Shown here one piece after another: positions 44,393 through 53,226 of a stretch of 64,000 bases of DNA. The stretch comes from CAZCDS01 sp964497585. Its GTDB lineage: Bacteria; Desulfobacterota; Desulfomonilia; Desulfomonilales; Desulfomonilaceae. The stretch's first letter is position 1. Every line of letters starts with the position of its first letter. Under the pieces are notes generated by a model, which saw nothing but the letters and a program-made list of their open reading frames with translations, did not search any database and had not been told where the DNA came from. Made by a program: the position numbers and the translations under genes. The stretch spans positions 61,564-125,563 of the forward strand of contig CAZCDS010000012.1 of NCBI GenBank assembly GCA_964497585.1, read 5' to 3'.

Positions 44393-44914
44393 GCTCACTC
44401 ACCTCCTCATTCCCTCCTTTTTTACTCCATATCACACAGGTCTGCAACCGGGGAGACCTTCCAAAGGGGACTCCGCGCCAGGATACTCATGGGGAAGGGT
44501 CGCGGATCCTGCGGCCGGGAATCATATCTTTCGGGGCATGTAGCCGGCATAAACCTCCGCATTGAAGTAGGCGACAAACTGTTTGCTCTGCGCTTTATAG
44601 TCCTTGCCAAGAGTCTTGTCCGCAACGGTTTGACCTGTGGAGCTCTCAAGGCAGAGAAGTTGGCGTGGGAGTTGAAGGAGCCCCGAACGTGGCGGACTCC
44701 GTAGACCGCTCTTGAGCCCCACCGGGCTGACGTTGCCCAACAAAAACAGCAGAAGAGTTCTGTCGGGACGACAGGAGAAATCTGAAACGATTAGGGTGTT
44801 ACGATCCCCAGTCCTGCTTGCGGCAGCCAGTTGAACGGGCCGAGCTTACAGAGGTGGCGAAAGTATGGGTGGGAGGCCCTTTTTGCGAAAAGGACCTCCT
44901 CTGAAAACTCTTAT
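44393..44914. other. Gap between flavodoxin and livK-like genes
   Basis: About 520 bases. On the minus strand 44640-44522 a frame reads GQTVADKTLGKDYKAQSKQF then VAYFNAEVYAGYMPRKI and stops, which looks like the tail of a lost gene that I cannot identify. At 44872-44899 a hairpin (GGAGG-CCTTTT over AAAAGG-CCTCC, with one mismatch) lies 16 bases beyond the livK-like stop and could act as a transcript-end or stabilising structure, although no U-tract follows. Confidence 0.35.
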
Positions 44915-46123
44915 CTATCTTTTTCCCCAGACCATGCTCGGCTCTCGCCAGTCTGTAACGGGGAAGAAATCCTTCTTCTTTGCATCAGCTTTGAGTACTC
45001 GGTAGTACTTGGTGCCTTTTCTGTTCTTGGGGCCGTATCCGATTTTGCCCATGCCGCCGGTGTCGAATTCCCCGATCTTCTCGATGGCTTCGACGAATTT
45101 TTCTCTGGTGAGGTCTCTGCCACAGTCCTGGAGTGCTTTGGTGACAAGCATCAAGGGGTTCCAGACCACGGGCATCAGAGGAACTGCGAGCAGTTTCTGT
45201 GCACCGGCGGCAGTGAATAGTTTCTCCATTTGCTTCCAGCCTTTACCACCCTCGTTTCGTAGGCCCCAACTGAAGATGTGATACTGGCCATCAGCCAGCG
45301 CTCCGGCAATGAAGGTCCTCGGGTCCACCGAGACGTAGTCACCGATAAAGACAGGCTTCCAGCCAATCTTGTTGGCTTCTTTGAGCAGGGCCGCGTAAAC
45401 AGGAGCGTAACCCACGAAAAAGCAATGGGTGACACCGGCTGCCTTGAGCTTCATGGCCTGGGCATTGAGGTTTTTTGTGCCTCTTTTGTAAGGAACATAC
45501 ACCGCTTTGAGACCGTATTTCTTGCAGGCCATCTCGATCCCTTTGCGGCCGTCCTTTCCCCATTCATCATCCTGGTAGCAGATCCCGATTACTGGTTTCT
45601 TGGCTTTCAGGTCGTTGACAACGAAATCGACCGCCATGATCCCCGAGTCCTGTCCGTTGGACGCGTACCAGAACATATACCTGTTGAAGGGGTCGAACAT
45701 CCTTTGAGTGGCTGCTGCTGTTGCCACTACAGGAATCTTTTCTTTCTTGACATCCTCGAGAATCGCGGTGCAAGGAGTGGAGCCGTACACGGTCAACAGC
45801 GCAAAGACCTTGTGCTGATTGACCAGTTTTTCAAATGCCGTCTTGGTAAGCACCGGGTCGTATTTGTTGTCTTCCACGACAAGCTCTATCTTCCGGCCGT
45901 GTATGCCTCCCAGTCCCTTGTTCACGTAGGCCTTCCAGATGCTCAGAGCGGCCGTGCACATCTTACCCAGATAGGCGGCTGGACCTGACATGTCCTGGAA
46001 CGTGCCAAATAGAATCGTATTGTCGGTTACCCCGACCTCTGCGTTGACATGAGCAGTGCCGAAGGAGCCGAGTACCAGCACACACAATGCCACGATCACA
46101 AGGCGCAGAATCTTCTTTTTCAT
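44915..46123 (-). CDS. livK: Periplasmic substrate-binding protein of a branched-chain-type ABC transporter
   Basis: 402 residues. A signal peptide is evident (MKKKILRLVIVALCVLVLG, then HVNAEV). The mature part begins VTDNTILFGTFQDMSGPAAY, typical of LivK/Peripla_BP_6 proteins, and continues with GRKIELVVEDNKYDPVLT. Such proteins bind amino acids, but in deltaproteobacteria they also bind aromatic or short organic acids. It is the last gene of the livFG-acs-livHMK operon. The ligand is not deducible; the embedded acyl-CoA synthetase points to a carboxylic acid. Confidence 0.88.
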   Translation of the reverse strand: MKKKILRLVIVALCVLVLGSFGTAHVNAEVGVTDNTILFGTFQDMSGPAAYLGKMCTAALSIWKAYVNKGLGGIHGRKIELVVEDNKYDPVLTKTAFEKLVNQHKVFALLTVYGSTPCTAILEDVKKEKIPVVATAAATQRMFDPFNRYMFWYASNGQDSGIMAVDFVVNDLKAKKPVIGICYQDDEWGKDGRKGIEMACKKYGLKAVYVPYKRGTKNLNAQAMKLKAAGVTHCFFVGYAPVYAALLKEANKIGWKPVFIGDYVSVDPRTFIAGALADGQYHIFSWGLRNEGGKGWKQMEKLFTAAGAQKLLAVPLMPVVWNPLMLVTKALQDCGRDLTREKFVEAIEKIGEFDTGGMGKIGYGPKNRKGTKYYRVLKADAKKKDFFPVTDWREPSMVWGKR

Positions 46124-46201
46124 ATGATTCCCCTTTCTGCTGTGATTACGTTAACGTGAATGCCATGTTGCCCGTCACGGTCAACATTGGCCCAATCAGA
46201 C

Positions 46202-47248
46202 TCAATAGCTATATGGCCAAGTTTTCCAGTACCTCTTGATCCTTATCCAGATGCCGACGAGGCCATTTGGTTCGAACAGAAGGAACAAAATGATAACCAG
46301 GCCGTACACAGCGGCAGATACACCTCCGATGCGCGGTGCAAGGATCGGATAGGCCGAGGCCAGGGGTCCGGAAACCGCGCTTAAGACTTCGGGGAGCAGG
46401 ACCATGAAAATCGCTCCTGCAATGGAGCCCACCACAGTCCCCATGCCTCCGACTATGATCATGGCAATCAGGATGATCGACTGACTGAAAACAAAATGGT
46501 CCGGGTTGATCAGACGTAAGAGATAGGCGTAGAGGGCTCCTGCAACACCCGCAATGAAGGAGCTGATCACAAAGGAAAGGATCTTGTATTTTGCCACGTG
46601 GATTCCGATGATCTCTGCGGCTATGTCTCGATCCCTGATCGCTACGAAGGCCCTCCCTGTGCGGCTCATGGCAAGGTTCTTGGTAAATGTGGCCGTAACG
46701 ACGGCTATCAGGAGAATAACGTAGTAAAAGGACTCGTACGACTCGAGCTTGAAGCCAAATATCGCGGGGTCGGGCAGGCGCATGCCCCGATCGCCCATCG
46801 TAAGGTCTTCCCAGTGGTAGATCACGTGCTCCGCGATGAACTGAAAGGCCAGCGTAGTCACTACCAGGTACAGACCTTTGAGCCTGAGAGTGGGAACACC
46901 CACCACGAGGCCCGTGATTGCAGCCATGAACCCGGCCGCGGGCAAGGCGACCAGGAACGGAAAACCTGCCCTGGAAGCCAGTATGGCAGCGGTGTACGCC
47001 CCGATGCCCATGAAGGCCGCGTGTCCCAAGGATATCAAACCGGTGTACCCCGTCAGAATGTTCAGGCCCAGAGCACTGATCACGGATACACCACAGGCGC
47101 AGGCAACCAGTGAGACGTAGGGTCCGCCCATGAACGGCAGAGAGAGTAAGCCCACCGCAAGGACGGCAAGAGCTATCTTGGCTGCCGGGCTGGGAAATAT
47201 CCGCAGATCCTGGGTGTAACTACGTATGCAGAATCTGGTGACCGCCAT
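46202..47248 (-). CDS. livM: Branched-chain-type ABC transporter permease LivM
   Basis: About 348 residues, with around ten hydrophobic helices. The conserved LNILTGYTGLISLGHAAFMGIGAYTA region and the cytoplasmic EAA-like loop (GRAFVAIRDRDIAAEIIGIHVAKYK) identify LivM. It pairs with LivH in the membrane. An in-frame TTG at 47260 is very close to the AAGGAG; ATG at 47248 is used here. A 210-base gap containing a hairpin separates it from livH. Confidence 0.88.
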   Translation of the reverse strand: MAVTRFCIRSYTQDLRIFPSPAAKIALAVLAVGLLSLPFMGGPYVSLVACACGVSVISALGLNILTGYTGLISLGHAAFMGIGAYTAAILASRAGFPFLVALPAAGFMAAITGLVVGVPTLRLKGLYLVVTTLAFQFIAEHVIYHWEDLTMGDRGMRLPDPAIFGFKLESYESFYYVILLIAVVTATFTKNLAMSRTGRAFVAIRDRDIAAEIIGIHVAKYKILSFVISSFIAGVAGALYAYLLRLINPDHFVFSQSIILIAMIIVGGMGTVVGSIAGAIFMVLLPEVLSAVSGPLASAYPILAPRIGGVSAAVYGLVIILFLLFEPNGLVGIWIRIKRYWKTWPYSY

Positions 47249-47343
47249 GGTTATCCACAAATCTCCTTGATAGGAAAGAGCCCACCTGAGAGGCCCTCCC
47301 TTTGCAGCCCGAATTCATCGCATTGCCTCGAAAGAGTTTTCCG

Positions 47344-47369
47344 GGGAGGCTAAACGAAAAAGGCCTCCC
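47344..47369 (-). other. Hairpin between livH and livM
   Basis: GGGAGGC and GCCTCCC form a perfect seven-pair stem around a 12-base A/T-rich loop in the livH-livM gap. It has no U-tract; it could stabilise or partly attenuate the transcript. Confidence 0.35.
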
Positions 47370-47457
47370 TGGCCCCTCCCCAAAAAACGGTAAATTTACG
47401 AGCCACTAGGCTGGTCCTTCTCCCGTTAAACGGCTAATCCCTTCGAACTCTGTCCCT

Positions 47458-48348
47458 TCAGACCCGCTCTATCTCTTTGGTCCCGAAGAGTCCATATGGC
47501 CGGATCATCATCACGATCAAGACGATCACGAATGCTATGATCTCGTTGATTCCGCTGCCCAGGTAGTCGGCAAGGTAGAAGCCGCCCAGGTTCTCGGCTA
47601 TCCCGATGATAAGGCCTCCGATTATTGCTCCGGGAATGCTGTCCAGTCCACCGAGAATGATTGCCGGCAAAGCCTTCAGCCCTGTGTAGCTCAATTTGGG
47701 CTCCAGGTAGGTGAAGCTGGAGAGGAAAACACCGGCGACCGTGGCTACCAGTGCGGCAATCACCCACGAGGCGGTGAACACTCGTTTCACGTTGATTCCC
47801 ATAAGAAAGGCCGTCCTGGTGTCTTCAGCGGTCGCCCTCATACTGATGCCGGAACCGGAGTATTTGAAAAAGAGGAAAAACATCAGCAGCAGTATCCCGG
47901 TGGCAACTATGGTGTAGATCTCGGCCTGGTTGATCGCGACGCCGAATATCCGTAGAGGCTCCTCAGGGAATGGGCTGGGAAACTGAAGCTCCTCATATCC
48001 CCATATCACACCGGTAAGTCCCCGAATAACATTTGCCAGTCCCAAAGTCACCATGATCACAGACAGGACCGGCTCCCCCACGAGCGGCCTTACGACCATC
48101 ATCTCCAGGAGGGCGGCTATGAGCGCAATCAGTATCAGAGCTAGAACAAACCCCACAAGAAATGGGAGCTGCAGCATCGTTATCAGGGTGAACGCAAGAT
48201 AAGCGCCCAACATCATCATCTCGGGCTGAGCGAAGTTGAATATGTCGGTGGCCTTGAATATCAGGACAAAGCCAAGGGCGATGCATGCGTAGACGCTTCC
48301 CCAGGCCAGGCCTGTGATGGTGAGCTGCATAAGGATCTGAAATGCCAT
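47458..48348 (-). CDS. livH: Branched-chain-type ABC transporter permease LivH
   Basis: 296 residues and about eight membrane helices. Typical LivH motifs: TGLAWGSVYACIALGFVLIFKA, FNFAQPEMMMLGAY, TAFLMGINVKRVFTASW and FLSSFTYLEP. ATG at 48348 is 6 bases from GAGG; a TTG directly before it is less likely. It follows the acyl-CoA synthetase gene by about 40 bases in the same transcript. Confidence 0.88.
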   Translation of the reverse strand: MAFQILMQLTITGLAWGSVYACIALGFVLIFKATDIFNFAQPEMMMLGAYLAFTLITMLQLPFLVGFVLALILIALIAALLEMMVVRPLVGEPVLSVIMVTLGLANVIRGLTGVIWGYEELQFPSPFPEEPLRIFGVAINQAEIYTIVATGILLLMFFLFFKYSGSGISMRATAEDTRTAFLMGINVKRVFTASWVIAALVATVAGVFLSSFTYLEPKLSYTGLKALPAIILGGLDSIPGAIIGGLIIGIAENLGGFYLADYLGSGINEIIAFVIVLIVMMIRPYGLFGTKEIERV

Positions 48349-48390
48349 CAACTACCTCGAGTCGCGAACCCTGAACACGCGCTCCGGGGA

Positions 48391-50199
48391 CTACGATCTG
48401 CTGCGGTACATCTCCTCGACAATCTCGCCGAACTTCTTACCGACGGTTTTTCTTCGGAGCTTCAATGTGGCTGTCAGTTCGTCGTCATCATGGTCCAGCT
48501 CTTTTTCCAGTAGCCTAAATTTCTTGATCTTTTCCACCTGAGCGAAATCTTTGTTCGCCTCATTGATCTCCTGCTGGATCAGTTCGTACACTTCCTGAGT
48601 CTGAGCAAGACTCTTGAACGTCGTGTATGCGATGCTGCGTTCCTGAGCCCACTTGGCCACGTTGTCGTATTCGATCTGTATAAGAGCTGTCAGGTACTTG
48701 CGGCCGTCGCCCATAACGATCGCTTCGTTTATGTAGGGGCTGCACTTGAGACGGTTTTCAAGTTCCGAGGGTGCTATGTTCTTGCCTCCGGAGGTAATAA
48801 TGATCTCCTTTTTCCTGTCCGTTATGGTAAGTCGTCCTTCCTCGTCCAGTTCCCCTACATCGCCCGTGTAGAGCCACCCGTCCTGAATGGTCTTCGCAGT
48901 GGCCTGGGGATCCTTCCAGTACCCCTTGAAGATATGGCTACACGTGAGGAGGATTTCGCCGTCCGGGGCTATTCTCAATTCGACTCCTGGCAGTTTCTTT
49001 CCCACGGTTCCCAGTTTGACGTCCCCCGGGACGTTCAGTGTGGCCAGCCCTGTTTCTTCCGTCATGCCCCAGCCTTCGACTACCTCCACTCCCAGGGAGC
49101 GGTGGAACCTGAGTACTTCCGGTGCTATGGGCGCCGCGCCGCTCATCGCAAGCCGTACTCTCAACAGGCCGAGTTCTTTCCTGAGGTGACGCAGCAGCAC
49201 CAGATAGGCCAGCGCATACTTGAGCTTGAGCGACAACGAGACTGGCTTCCTGGACAAAACCGCATCAGCCATTTCCTGGCCAATGGGCATGAAGACGTGG
49301 TACGCCATTTTCTTCAGCCACGAGGCGTCTTTCATCTTGATGGTAATGGCGGCCATCATCTTTTCCCAGATGCGCGGCACGGCAAAGAAGAACGTGGGAA
49401 AGACCTCCCTCATGTCCATGGTCACGGTGTCCACGCTTTCCGAAAAATTCACCGTAGCTCCCGTGTAGAGAGGCAGGCCGACGGACATCATTCGTTCAGC
49501 GATGTGGCACAGGGGTAGATAGGAAACTATTTCGTCGCTCTCGTCCTGGGGTATGGTCCGGCAGAGTGCGTCGCCCATGTCGAGCACGTTCCGATGCGTT
49601 ATCATGGCCCCCTTGGGAGGCCCTGTGGTGCCGGAGGTGTAGACCATTATGGCAACATCATCCGGGTTGAGGAGATCTACCGTGCGATAGAACATCTCCG
49701 GATCCTGTTCCTCCATCTTGCGGCCGATCTCCTCCACGGCATCGAAGGGCATGATCATGGGATCGTGGTAACGTCGCAGACCCTTCATGTCCATGACGAC
49801 GATCTTTTTTAACAGAGGAAGTTCCTCTTTAACCTCGAGGATCTTGTCCACCTGCTCCTGATCGCCGCAGACCACGAAGGTCGATTCCGAATGGCCTACG
49901 ACATACTTCGCCTCCTTGGCTGGATTTGTGGGATATACCCCCACTGCCACCCCGCCCGCGCTCTGCGCGGCAATATCGGCATACAGCCACTTGGGCTCAT
50001 TCTCGGCCAAAATGCTGAGATGATCACCCCTTGAAAATCCCAGCTCAGTCAGACCAAGGCAAAAATGACGAACGTGTCGACAATATTCGTTCCAGGAAAT
50101 TTCTTTCCATATTCCGTATTCCTTTTCGCGCAATGCGACCCGATCGCCGTACTTGTTTACCTGAAAAAGAAAGATGTGCGGTAGAGTCTCCGCTCTCAT
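48391..50199 (-). CDS. AMP-forming long-chain acyl-CoA synthetase (FadD15/FACL type)
   Basis: 602 residues of the ANL superfamily. The P-loop motif is MVYTSGTTGPPKGAMITHRN, the core motif is GWGMTEETGLAT and the hinge/A8 region is WLYTGDVGELDEEGRLTITDRKKEIIITSGGKN; the late A10 Lys is in TLKLRRKTV. It activates a carboxylic acid with ATP and CoA. Location between livG (4-base overlap) and livH strongly suggests that it traps the imported substrate as its CoA ester. The substrate could be a fatty, aryl or other acid. Confidence 0.88.
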   Translation of the reverse strand: MRAETLPHIFLFQVNKYGDRVALREKEYGIWKEISWNEYCRHVRHFCLGLTELGFSRGDHLSILAENEPKWLYADIAAQSAGGVAVGVYPTNPAKEAKYVVGHSESTFVVCGDQEQVDKILEVKEELPLLKKIVVMDMKGLRRYHDPMIMPFDAVEEIGRKMEEQDPEMFYRTVDLLNPDDVAIMVYTSGTTGPPKGAMITHRNVLDMGDALCRTIPQDESDEIVSYLPLCHIAERMMSVGLPLYTGATVNFSESVDTVTMDMREVFPTFFFAVPRIWEKMMAAITIKMKDASWLKKMAYHVFMPIGQEMADAVLSRKPVSLSLKLKYALAYLVLLRHLRKELGLLRVRLAMSGAAPIAPEVLRFHRSLGVEVVEGWGMTEETGLATLNVPGDVKLGTVGKKLPGVELRIAPDGEILLTCSHIFKGYWKDPQATAKTIQDGWLYTGDVGELDEEGRLTITDRKKEIIITSGGKNIAPSELENRLKCSPYINEAIVMGDGRKYLTALIQIEYDNVAKWAQERSIAYTTFKSLAQTQEVYELIQQEINEANKDFAQVEKIKKFRLLEKELDHDDDELTATLKLRRKTVGKKFGEIVEEMYRSRS

Positions 50200-50987
50200 G
50201 GCACTCCTCCACCCCTGGCAACAGCTTGGTAGTCTTCGCCGAGATACGCTTTTTGAACTTCGGGGTTCTTTTGAATCTCAAGGGGTGTCCCTTCGGCTAT
50301 TCTTCTGCCAAAGTCGAGGACGCATATTTGCTTGGAGATGTCCATGACCACGTCCATATCGTGCTCGATCATCACTATGGTGACGTCCAGCTCTTCGTGA
50401 ATATCCATTATGAAACGGGCAATGTCTTCTGTTTCCTCAACATTCATACCTGCCATAGGTTCGTCGAGGAGCAGGAGTTTGGGTTCCTGGACCAGCGCGC
50501 GACCAAGTTCCACCCGTTTCTGCACGCCGTAGGGAAGGTTGGCGACAAGGTACTTGCGCCATTTTTCCATCTCGAGGAAGTCGATAATCTCTTCGACCTT
50601 GCGTCGATGCCGGGTCTCCTCTTTTGCCCGGTAGCCCATTAGTGCGTTCATGAAAAAGCCCGCCCTGAAGTGATTGTGGCGCCCAAGAAGCATATTGTCG
50701 ATAACGTTCATGTGGGAGAAGAGTTCCACGTTCTGAAAGGTCCTGGCTACGCCCATTTTGGCGATTTGATCGGGCCGACAGTTTGCCAGGTCCCGGTCCT
50801 CAAAGAGAATTGTCCCCCTTTGCTGTCTATAGAAGCCACTGATGCAGTTTATCAGGCACGTCTTCCCTGCTCCATTTGGCCCGATGATCGCGTAGAGGTC
50901 GCCCCGTTCCACGGACAGTGAAACCTCTATCAAGGCCCGTATGCCTCGAAAACTGAGCGACACATCCTTTATGTCAAGAAATGCCAT
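50196..50987 (-). CDS. livG: ABC transporter ATP-binding protein LivG
   Basis: 263 residues. Walker A is IIGPNGAGKTCLINCISG, the signature region reads NLPYGVQKRVELGRALV (a non-canonical LSGGQ-equivalent common in LivG) and Walker B is LLLLDEPMAGMN. It energises LivHM together with LivF. Overlaps the acyl-CoA synthetase start by 4 bases (ATGA). Confidence 0.9.
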   Translation of the reverse strand: MAFLDIKDVSLSFRGIRALIEVSLSVERGDLYAIIGPNGAGKTCLINCISGFYRQQRGTILFEDRDLANCRPDQIAKMGVARTFQNVELFSHMNVIDNMLLGRHNHFRAGFFMNALMGYRAKEETRHRRKVEEIIDFLEMEKWRKYLVANLPYGVQKRVELGRALVQEPKLLLLDEPMAGMNVEETEDIARFIMDIHEELDVTIVMIEHDMDVVMDISKQICVLDFGRRIAEGTPLEIQKNPEVQKAYLGEDYQAVARGGGVP

Positions 50988-51193
50988 TTTCCGTGTTGCC
51001 GATCCTGGAATTGCGGCATATGCCCCGCATCACTTTACGAATATCTGAGTTGCTTTGTATGAAGTCGGATCGTCTTCTCCCCCTCCCCCTCCGTCGCGTA
51101 TGAAGAGGGGGACCCACAAGGATTCCTGTTCCTCTCTCTTGTTTCGATGCGTGTTGATCTGCTGTCACCAGTTCCCTCTCTGGGGCCGCCGGT

Positions 51194-51991
51194 TCAGGAC
51201 AGCCAGCGTTTTCGCCGCTTATAGTGTTTTACATCAGCGAAGCTTTTGCGTTCCTTGTCTTCCTTCACTCCAAGGTAAAACTCCTTGACGTCCTCGTTCT
51301 CCATGAGTTTGTTGCTCGGCCCGTCCAGAACTATCTTTCCATTCTCCATAATATAGCCGTATTCGGAGACGGCCAGGGCCATCAGGGCATTCTGTTCCAC
51401 AAGAAGGATGGAGACGTTTTCTTCTCTGTTTATCCGCTTGATGATTTCGAAGATCTCCGCCACAAGCCGCGGAGCCAACCCCAGGGACGGTTCGTCAAGC
51501 ATCATTAACGAAGGACGAGCCATCAAGGCCCGACCTATGGCCAACATCTGCTGTTCGCCACCGCTCAGAAAGCCTGCCTGCAGCGTCAGCCTGTCCTGCA
51601 GTAACGGAAAATAGCCGAGAACCATCTTGTAGTCCCGTTGAATCTCAGCTCTGCCGTCCCGGCGAGTATGCGCGCCCACCCTTATGTTCTCGTCCACCGT
51701 AAGCTCAGCAAAGACGTTGCGCCCCTCCGGAACCTGGGTGATCCCAAGAGCAACGATCTCCTGAGCGTCCATGCGGTGGATGGCCTGGCCCTTGAACTCG
51801 ATGGTCCCTTTCTTGATCTCCCCGTCCTCGTAATCCAGCAGACCTGAAATGGCGCGGAGTGTTGTAGACTTTCCGGCTCCGTTGGACCCTAAAAATGCGA
51901 CGATGCTATTTTCCGGCACGGCCAGCGAGATCCCTCGCAGCACCAGAACAACATCATTGTAGACCACCTCAAGGTTGTTCAGGTTCAGCAT
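51194..51991 (-). CDS. livF: ABC transporter ATP-binding protein LivF
   Basis: About 265 residues. Walker A AFLGSNGAGKSTTLRAISG, signature FLSGGEQQMLAIGRALM and Walker B LMMLDEPSLGL identify LivF. The C-terminus is about 25 residues longer than usual and basic (KHYKRRKRWLS). It is the first gene of the minus-strand operon, facing the GntR gene across the 480-base regulatory region. ATG 51991 is preferred over TTG 52003. The 200 bases to livG hold no gene. Confidence 0.9.
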   Translation of the reverse strand: MLNLNNLEVVYNDVVLVLRGISLAVPENSIVAFLGSNGAGKSTTLRAISGLLDYEDGEIKKGTIEFKGQAIHRMDAQEIVALGITQVPEGRNVFAELTVDENIRVGAHTRRDGRAEIQRDYKMVLGYFPLLQDRLTLQAGFLSGGEQQMLAIGRALMARPSLMMLDEPSLGLAPRLVAEIFEIIKRINREENVSILLVEQNALMALAVSEYGYIMENGKIVLDGPSNKLMENEDVKEFYLGVKEDKERKSFADVKHYKRRKRWLS

Positions 51992-52402
51992 CGTTTCCCG
52001 CAATCCCCTTCAAAAAAGTCCTTGCTGCGCCATAGACCGGAGAAATGCATCAGGGAGGTCCTTTCGCGGGAGAGCACCGGAGAATTCCTGTTGGTGCACT
52101 CCCCCTGCGGCCCCGCGCAGAAACGCCCGCGGTCGGGAACGATCCACCATGATAGTTCCCCGTTACCCCCCGGGCGTGTGAAATCTAATCTTGAGACTCT
52201 ATTTCTCGCACGCAATGGGCCCCACTGTCAAGTCTTGGAAGCGCGCGAGTTTCCCGGATTGAAAAAAGGCTGGCAGGAAGGAGAGTTGTGGGGTTCCATG
52301 GCAAGGGCCGGGATCGAGAAGAGGGAGCACAGCGCGCCAAAGACGTAACAGCCCCTAGTATAGCCTCTTTTTGGTCCTGAGGCCGGCCGGTTGGAAAAAA
52401 TC

Positions 52403-52442
52403 TTGACACCGTTCAAGTCGATCGTTAGATTGTCGACAATCT
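52403..52442 (+). promoter_or_regulatory. gntR promoter with a palindromic operator over the -10 element
   Basis: TTGACA (52403-52408), 17 bases, then TAGATT (52426-52431) form a strong sigma-70 promoter. A perfect 16-base palindrome AGATTGTCGACAATCT at 52427-52442 covers the -10, and a second half-site ACAATCGAC follows at once. FCD-type GntR proteins bind TTGT/ACAA-like palindromes, so autoregulation is very likely; the intergenic position would also allow control of the divergent liv operon. Confidence 0.65.
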
Positions 52443-52473
52443 GACAATCGACAGCTTTGTACAGGCTACTTCT

Positions 52474-53160
52474 ATGAAAATCCTCGGTGTTACCGAAACC
52501 GTAGCACAGCACCTTCGAGACAAAATCATCCTGGGGGAGCTGGAATCTGGAGCACGTCTCAACGAAGTTCAACTGGCCGCAGCCTTTGGCATCAGCCGCC
52601 CTCCTTTGCGTGAGGCCTTTCGTCTTCTGGAAAGGGATCATCTGGTGACGTGCATTGCACGCAAGGGAAGCTTTGTAACTCCCCTCTCCCTGGTGCACCT
52701 CGACGAGATTTACGCTGCAAGACGGATGATAGAAAGCTTCACCATCGAAATCTTTGCTCAACAGGGTATCAGGAGACTTGATGCGGTTCGGAAAACACTG
52801 CTGGCCGAGTCCGAAATCACCGTACCCGATCCCGATGATGCGGAAGGAATGCTCCACTTCTGGAGAACCTTTTCAGATTTCCATCTGCAACTGGTCGAGA
52901 GCAGCCACAATTCCTATTTGCAGAATTTCTACCGGGTGATCAGTCTGAACCTCGCCCGCTGCCAGGTGATGTATCTCAAGATACCGGGCAGTTGGAGAGA
53001 TTCCATAACGGACCACAGCTCCATATTGGCTCTCATCGAAAAGGGCGAATATGTCCGGGCCAGAGACCTTCTGGGCAGACACTTGGATATGACATTGGAC
53101 CAGTTGAAGATGAATATGCAAGAAACGCCTGATCAATGCGTGGAAGACGCTGGTGGGTGA
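52474..53160 (+). CDS. GntR-family (FCD-domain) transcriptional regulator
   Basis: 228 residues. The N-terminal winged helix is VAQHLRDKIILGELESGARL and ISRPPLREAFRLLERDHLV; the C-terminal all-helical FCD domain has the metal-binding His set in FHLQLVESSHNSYLQ and TDHSSILALIEKGEY and GRHLDMTLDQL. FCD regulators respond to sugar acids, hydroxy- or carboxylic acids. It lies 66 bases upstream of the UxaA-like/aconitase-X genes and divergent from liv, so it is the obvious regulator for both. The 5-prime region carries a palindrome on its promoter. Confidence 0.9.
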   Translation: MKILGVTETVAQHLRDKIILGELESGARLNEVQLAAAFGISRPPLREAFRLLERDHLVTCIARKGSFVTPLSLVHLDEIYAARRMIESFTIEIFAQQGIRRLDAVRKTLLAESEITVPDPDDAEGMLHFWRTFSDFHLQLVESSHNSYLQNFYRVISLNLARCQVMYLKIPGSWRDSITDHSSILALIEKGEYVRARDLLGRHLDMTLDQLKMNMQETPDQCVEDAGG

Positions 53161-53226
53161 GAAAGTGTCAGACCACGGGCGGCCGCGCGTCTGTACGGCA
53201 GGGTGACCGCTCAAGAGGAGGACATT

